From an uncultured Oscillospiraceae bacterium (GTDB taxonomy: Bacteria; Bacillota; Clostridia; Oscillospirales; Oscillospiraceae), in NCBI GenBank assembly GCA_900758315.1, contig CAAERF010000140.1, forward strand, positions 1 through 6,801: a DNA stretch of 6,801 nucleotides, given 5' to 3'. This document shows positions 5,596-6,801 of this stretch, piece by piece. The translations under genes were made by a program, and so were the position numbers. The stretch's first letter is position 1, and each line of letters begins with the position of its first letter. Under the pieces are notes generated by a model that ran no database searches, had not been told where the DNA came from, and saw only the letters and a program-made list of their open reading frames with translations.

Positions 5596-5627
5596 TTACC
5601 ACCAGCCTTACCACTGACTTACCACCA
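5596..5627 (+). repeat. three phased TTACCAC repeats, candidate integrase arm sites
   Basis: TTACCACCA 5596-5604, TTACCACTG 5608-5616 and TTACCACCA 5619-5627 lie 12 and 11 bp apart, about one helical turn, just after the last gene of the element. Tn916-type integrases bind short tandem repeats of this kind near element ends through their N-terminal domain, which is present here. The function is inferred. Confidence 0.5.
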
Positions 5628-5640
5628 ATTTGAGAATAGC

Positions 5641-5720
5641 TGTAAACAGTTGCGTAGAGTTGCGAAAAATAAGACCTTTTTATCTTGCACGAACAAAGGC
5701 TTATGAACACTTGTAAACAG
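5641..5720 (+). repeat. paired TGTAAACAG repeats with a GTTGCG doublet
   Basis: TGTAAACAG occurs at 5641-5649 and 5712-5720, and GTTGCG at 5649-5654 and 5659-5664. They lie between the candidate arm sites and the terminator, where Xis or Int core sites could be expected. No function can be assigned from sequence alone. Confidence 0.4.
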
Positions 5721-5792
5721 CTATAAATCACCACCAGTCAAGCTCCCCACGATGAAGCCGATTGACCAGTAAATTTCCAATTTTAAGATAAC

Positions 5793-5840
5793 AAAGCCTG
5801 AAACTTCTTGATGTACCGAGAAGTTTCAGGCTTTTTCTTT
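5793..5840 (+). terminator. strong intrinsic terminator
   Basis: A perfect 16-bp stem pairs 5793-5808 (AAAGCCTGAAACTTCT) with 5819-5834 across a 10-nt loop. A T-rich tail (TTCTTTT) follows on the plus strand. It would end the int/nuclease message about 200 bases after the nuclease stop codon. The reverse direction lacks a good T-run. Confidence 0.85.
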
Positions 5841-5912
5841 TGATGGATTTCCAGCGAAAACTACGCCATACGCCAAACGATGCAGGATTTTGTGCAGAGC
5901 AAAAAGAGCGTT

Positions 5913-6015
5913 GTTCGCGTTTGCGAAGCGTAGCGCAGCAATGAAAGCCCCAGTGGGGCTTTTAAGCGACCGAACGGTCTTGCGTAAGCAAAATGGAGGG
6001 GCCCCGCCCCGACAA
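5913..6015 (+). repeat. multi-hairpin repeat, copy B (intergenic)
   Basis: This 103-bp unit, like copy A at 2908-3000, begins with GTTC and is followed by GTTC (6016-6019). Here the sequence GTTCGCGTTTGCG is repeated on both sides (5913-5925 and 6016-6028). Hairpins are TTCGC 5914-5918/GCGAA 5923-5927; AAAGCCCC 5944-5951/GGGGCTTT 5955-5962; GACCG 5968-5972/CGGTC 5975-5979; TTGC 5980-5983/GCAA 5988-5991; and GGGGC 5998-6002/GCCCC 6006-6010. Relative to copy A it has ten extra bases (GTAGCGCAGC at 5929-5938 in one alignment), which would add a TAG in the frame used by the excisionase. Confidence 0.85.
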
Positions 6016-6085
6016 GTTCGCGTTTGCGCAAAGTTGGAGCATATGGTGGATGGGCGTAGACCTGTAAAGAGCTAATATAACAAAC

Positions 6086-6126
6086 ACAGCCCCGCTTTGG
6101 CGAAGGAGAAGCCAAAGCGGGGCTGT
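6086..6126 (-). terminator. intrinsic terminator of the GH32 gene
   Basis: A perfect 16-bp stem pairs ACAGCCCCGCTTTGGC 6086-6101 with 6111-6126 around a 9-nt loop, 34 bases past the end of the minus-strand gene. Read on the minus strand, it is followed by GTTTGTTATATT, a usable T-rich tail. The plus strand has none, so it serves the minus-strand gene. Confidence 0.8.
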
Positions 6127-6159
6127 ATTCAATGAAGGAGAAATGAAAGGAATATCAGG

Positions 6160-6801
6160 TTACAAATTCAGCTCAAACTGTTCCACCGTAACAGTTGCTT
6201 TGCCATCGGCGGCAAAGGTGATGCCGTCGGCAGACTGGGGCGTGTAGATCCATGCGGTCATGGTCTGCTCACCGTCGTTGGCGAAAACTTCGATGCTGTT
6301 TTTATCCAGCAGGATGCGGAGTTTGAGCGCACCGTTCTGGCTGCGCACCTTGCAGCTGCGGCGGTGAACAATGTCGGCACGGGAACCGGCATAGCTGCGA
6401 TCCAGCGTCAGCTCGGAGGTGTAGGGGTCGTAGGTCAGGCTGGTGTGATGGTCTGCATCGGCGGCCAGCTTCAGGGTGAAGGAGCGGTATTCGCCGGGCT
6501 GTACCGTGACGGTCAGGTCGGCCACACGGCCCTTGATGCCTTCCAGAGAAGTTTCGCTTTGCACCGTCACATTTTCGTGCAGGGTGCGCTTGCCGTGGAC
6601 GGCGTCCAGCTCCCGCACCGGGGCCTGAACAATACGTCCATCCTTGATGTGCAGCTCGCGGGGGCAGATGGTCTGCCCGAACCACTTGCAGCCCTTGGGC
6701 TTATCTTCGGTGTCCGACCATGTCTGCAGCCATGCGGTCATGATGCGGCGGCCATCCGGGGCAAGGGTGGTCTGGGTGGCGTAGAAGTCGATGCCGCCGT
6801 C
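6160..6801 (-). CDS. GH32 sucrose hydrolase (beta-fructofuranosidase / sucrose-6-phosphate hydrolase), C-terminal part
   Basis: The frame is open on the minus strand from the window edge to the TAA at 6160-6162, giving 213 residues of the C-terminal part. GGIDFYATQTTLAPDGRRIM is the late blade of the GH32 beta-propeller, and WFGQTICPRELHIKDGRI is the conserved segment leading to the beta-sandwich. The sandwich ends with LRILLDKNSIEVFANDGEQT, a GH32 signature, and a ...VEQFELNL tail. The enzyme splits sucrose or sucrose-6-phosphate, usually in the cytoplasm after PTS or ABC uptake. The catalytic Asp, RDP and ECP motifs lie upstream, outside the window, so activity and exact substrate cannot be judged. 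ATG 6741 is internal. Third positions are visibly richer in G/C than in the element genes, which suggests host chromosome rather than cargo. Confidence 0.9.
   Translation of the reverse strand, partial: DGGIDFYATQTTLAPDGRRIMTAWLQTWSDTEDKPKGCKWFGQTICPRELHIKDGRIVQAPVRELDAVHGKRTLHENVTVQSETSLEGIKGRVADLTVTVQPGEYRSFTLKLAADADHHTSLTYDPYTSELTLDRSYAGSRADIVHRRSCKVRSQNGALKLRILLDKNSIEVFANDGEQTMTAWIYTPQSADGITFAADGKATVTVEQFELNL

Larger units (their letters stand above)
5594..6159. other. gene-free stretch at the probable element/host boundary
   Basis: I find no credible gene in these 566 bases. The open frames on both strands overlap repeats and hairpins and resemble no family. The segment holds candidate integrase arm repeats (5596-5627), a pair of TGTAAACAG repeats, a strong terminator (5793-5840), repeat copy B (5913-6015) and the terminator of the GH32 gene (6086-6126). 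The element's right attachment site should lie here, but without the left end the core sequence cannot be identified. Confidence 0.6.

Noticed and set aside
5762..5789. Possible promoter TTGACC-N16-TAAGAT just before the terminator at 5793
   Set aside because: The -10 is poor and transcription would run at once into a strong terminator, with no evident product. It could be a tiny RNA but is not supported enough to list.
5861..6115. Open frames on both strands over repeat copy B
   Set aside because: They are made mostly of the repeat and the terminator stem, with no ribosome site or family resemblance.
6158..6164. A further GGTTACA match far from the iteron cluster
   Set aside because: It is a single copy overlapping the stop codon of the GH32 gene, so it is explained by coding sequence and chance.

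Overview
The window looks like the right-hand part of an integrated mobilisable or conjugative element in a Gram-positive gut Clostridia genome, next to host chromosome. Organism: the strong AAGGAGG ribosome sites, the short CHC2 primase plus VapE-type helicase pair, the Tn916-type excisionase and integrase, and multi-hairpin repeats beside a G/C-rich sucrose gene together suggest a Faecalibacterium-like Oscillospiraceae/Ruminococcaceae bacterium. This is inference from family resemblance, not a database result.

Layout, left to right. 1-~521 is the 3' half of an IS110-family insertion sequence: the end of its transposase, then a non-coding tail of about 230 bp that folds into long nested stems and is a candidate guide (bridge/seek) RNA. 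The IS has cut into a gene whose last ~68 codons survive at 522-728. That remnant, probably the tail of a relaxase, also carries an in-frame TAG. A double hairpin (733-801) leads into a short CHC2 zinc-finger primase-like gene (to 1408) with no ATG. It overlaps a full-length VapE-like superfamily-3 helicase gene (1341-2684). Directly downstream, seven copies of GGTTACA/TGTAACC surround A/T-rich DNA, resembling an element replication origin. Then come an excisionase (2899-3186), a promoter inside a dyad, a tyrosine integrase (3279-4547) and, joined by a TGATG overlap, a DUF1016/YhcG-type PDDEXK nuclease-like gene (4547-5593).

5594-6159 holds no convincing gene. It contains three phased TTACCAC repeats (candidate integrase arm sites), two TGTAAACAG repeats, a strong terminator, a second copy of a multi-hairpin repeat, and a terminator serving the last gene. 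From 6160 to the window end, on the minus strand, is the C-terminal part of a GH32 sucrose-hydrolysing enzyme, presumably host chromosome.

How the parts fit: primase and helicase would replicate the excised element from the adjacent iteron region, Xis and Int would excise and integrate it, and the relaxase (now broken) would have transferred it. The nuclease-like gene is cargo tied translationally to the integrase. The most unusual observation is that one copy of the multi-hairpin repeat lies in frame inside the excisionase gene, adding 31 codons near its N terminus. Its hairpins differ from the intergenic copy by compensating base-pair changes.
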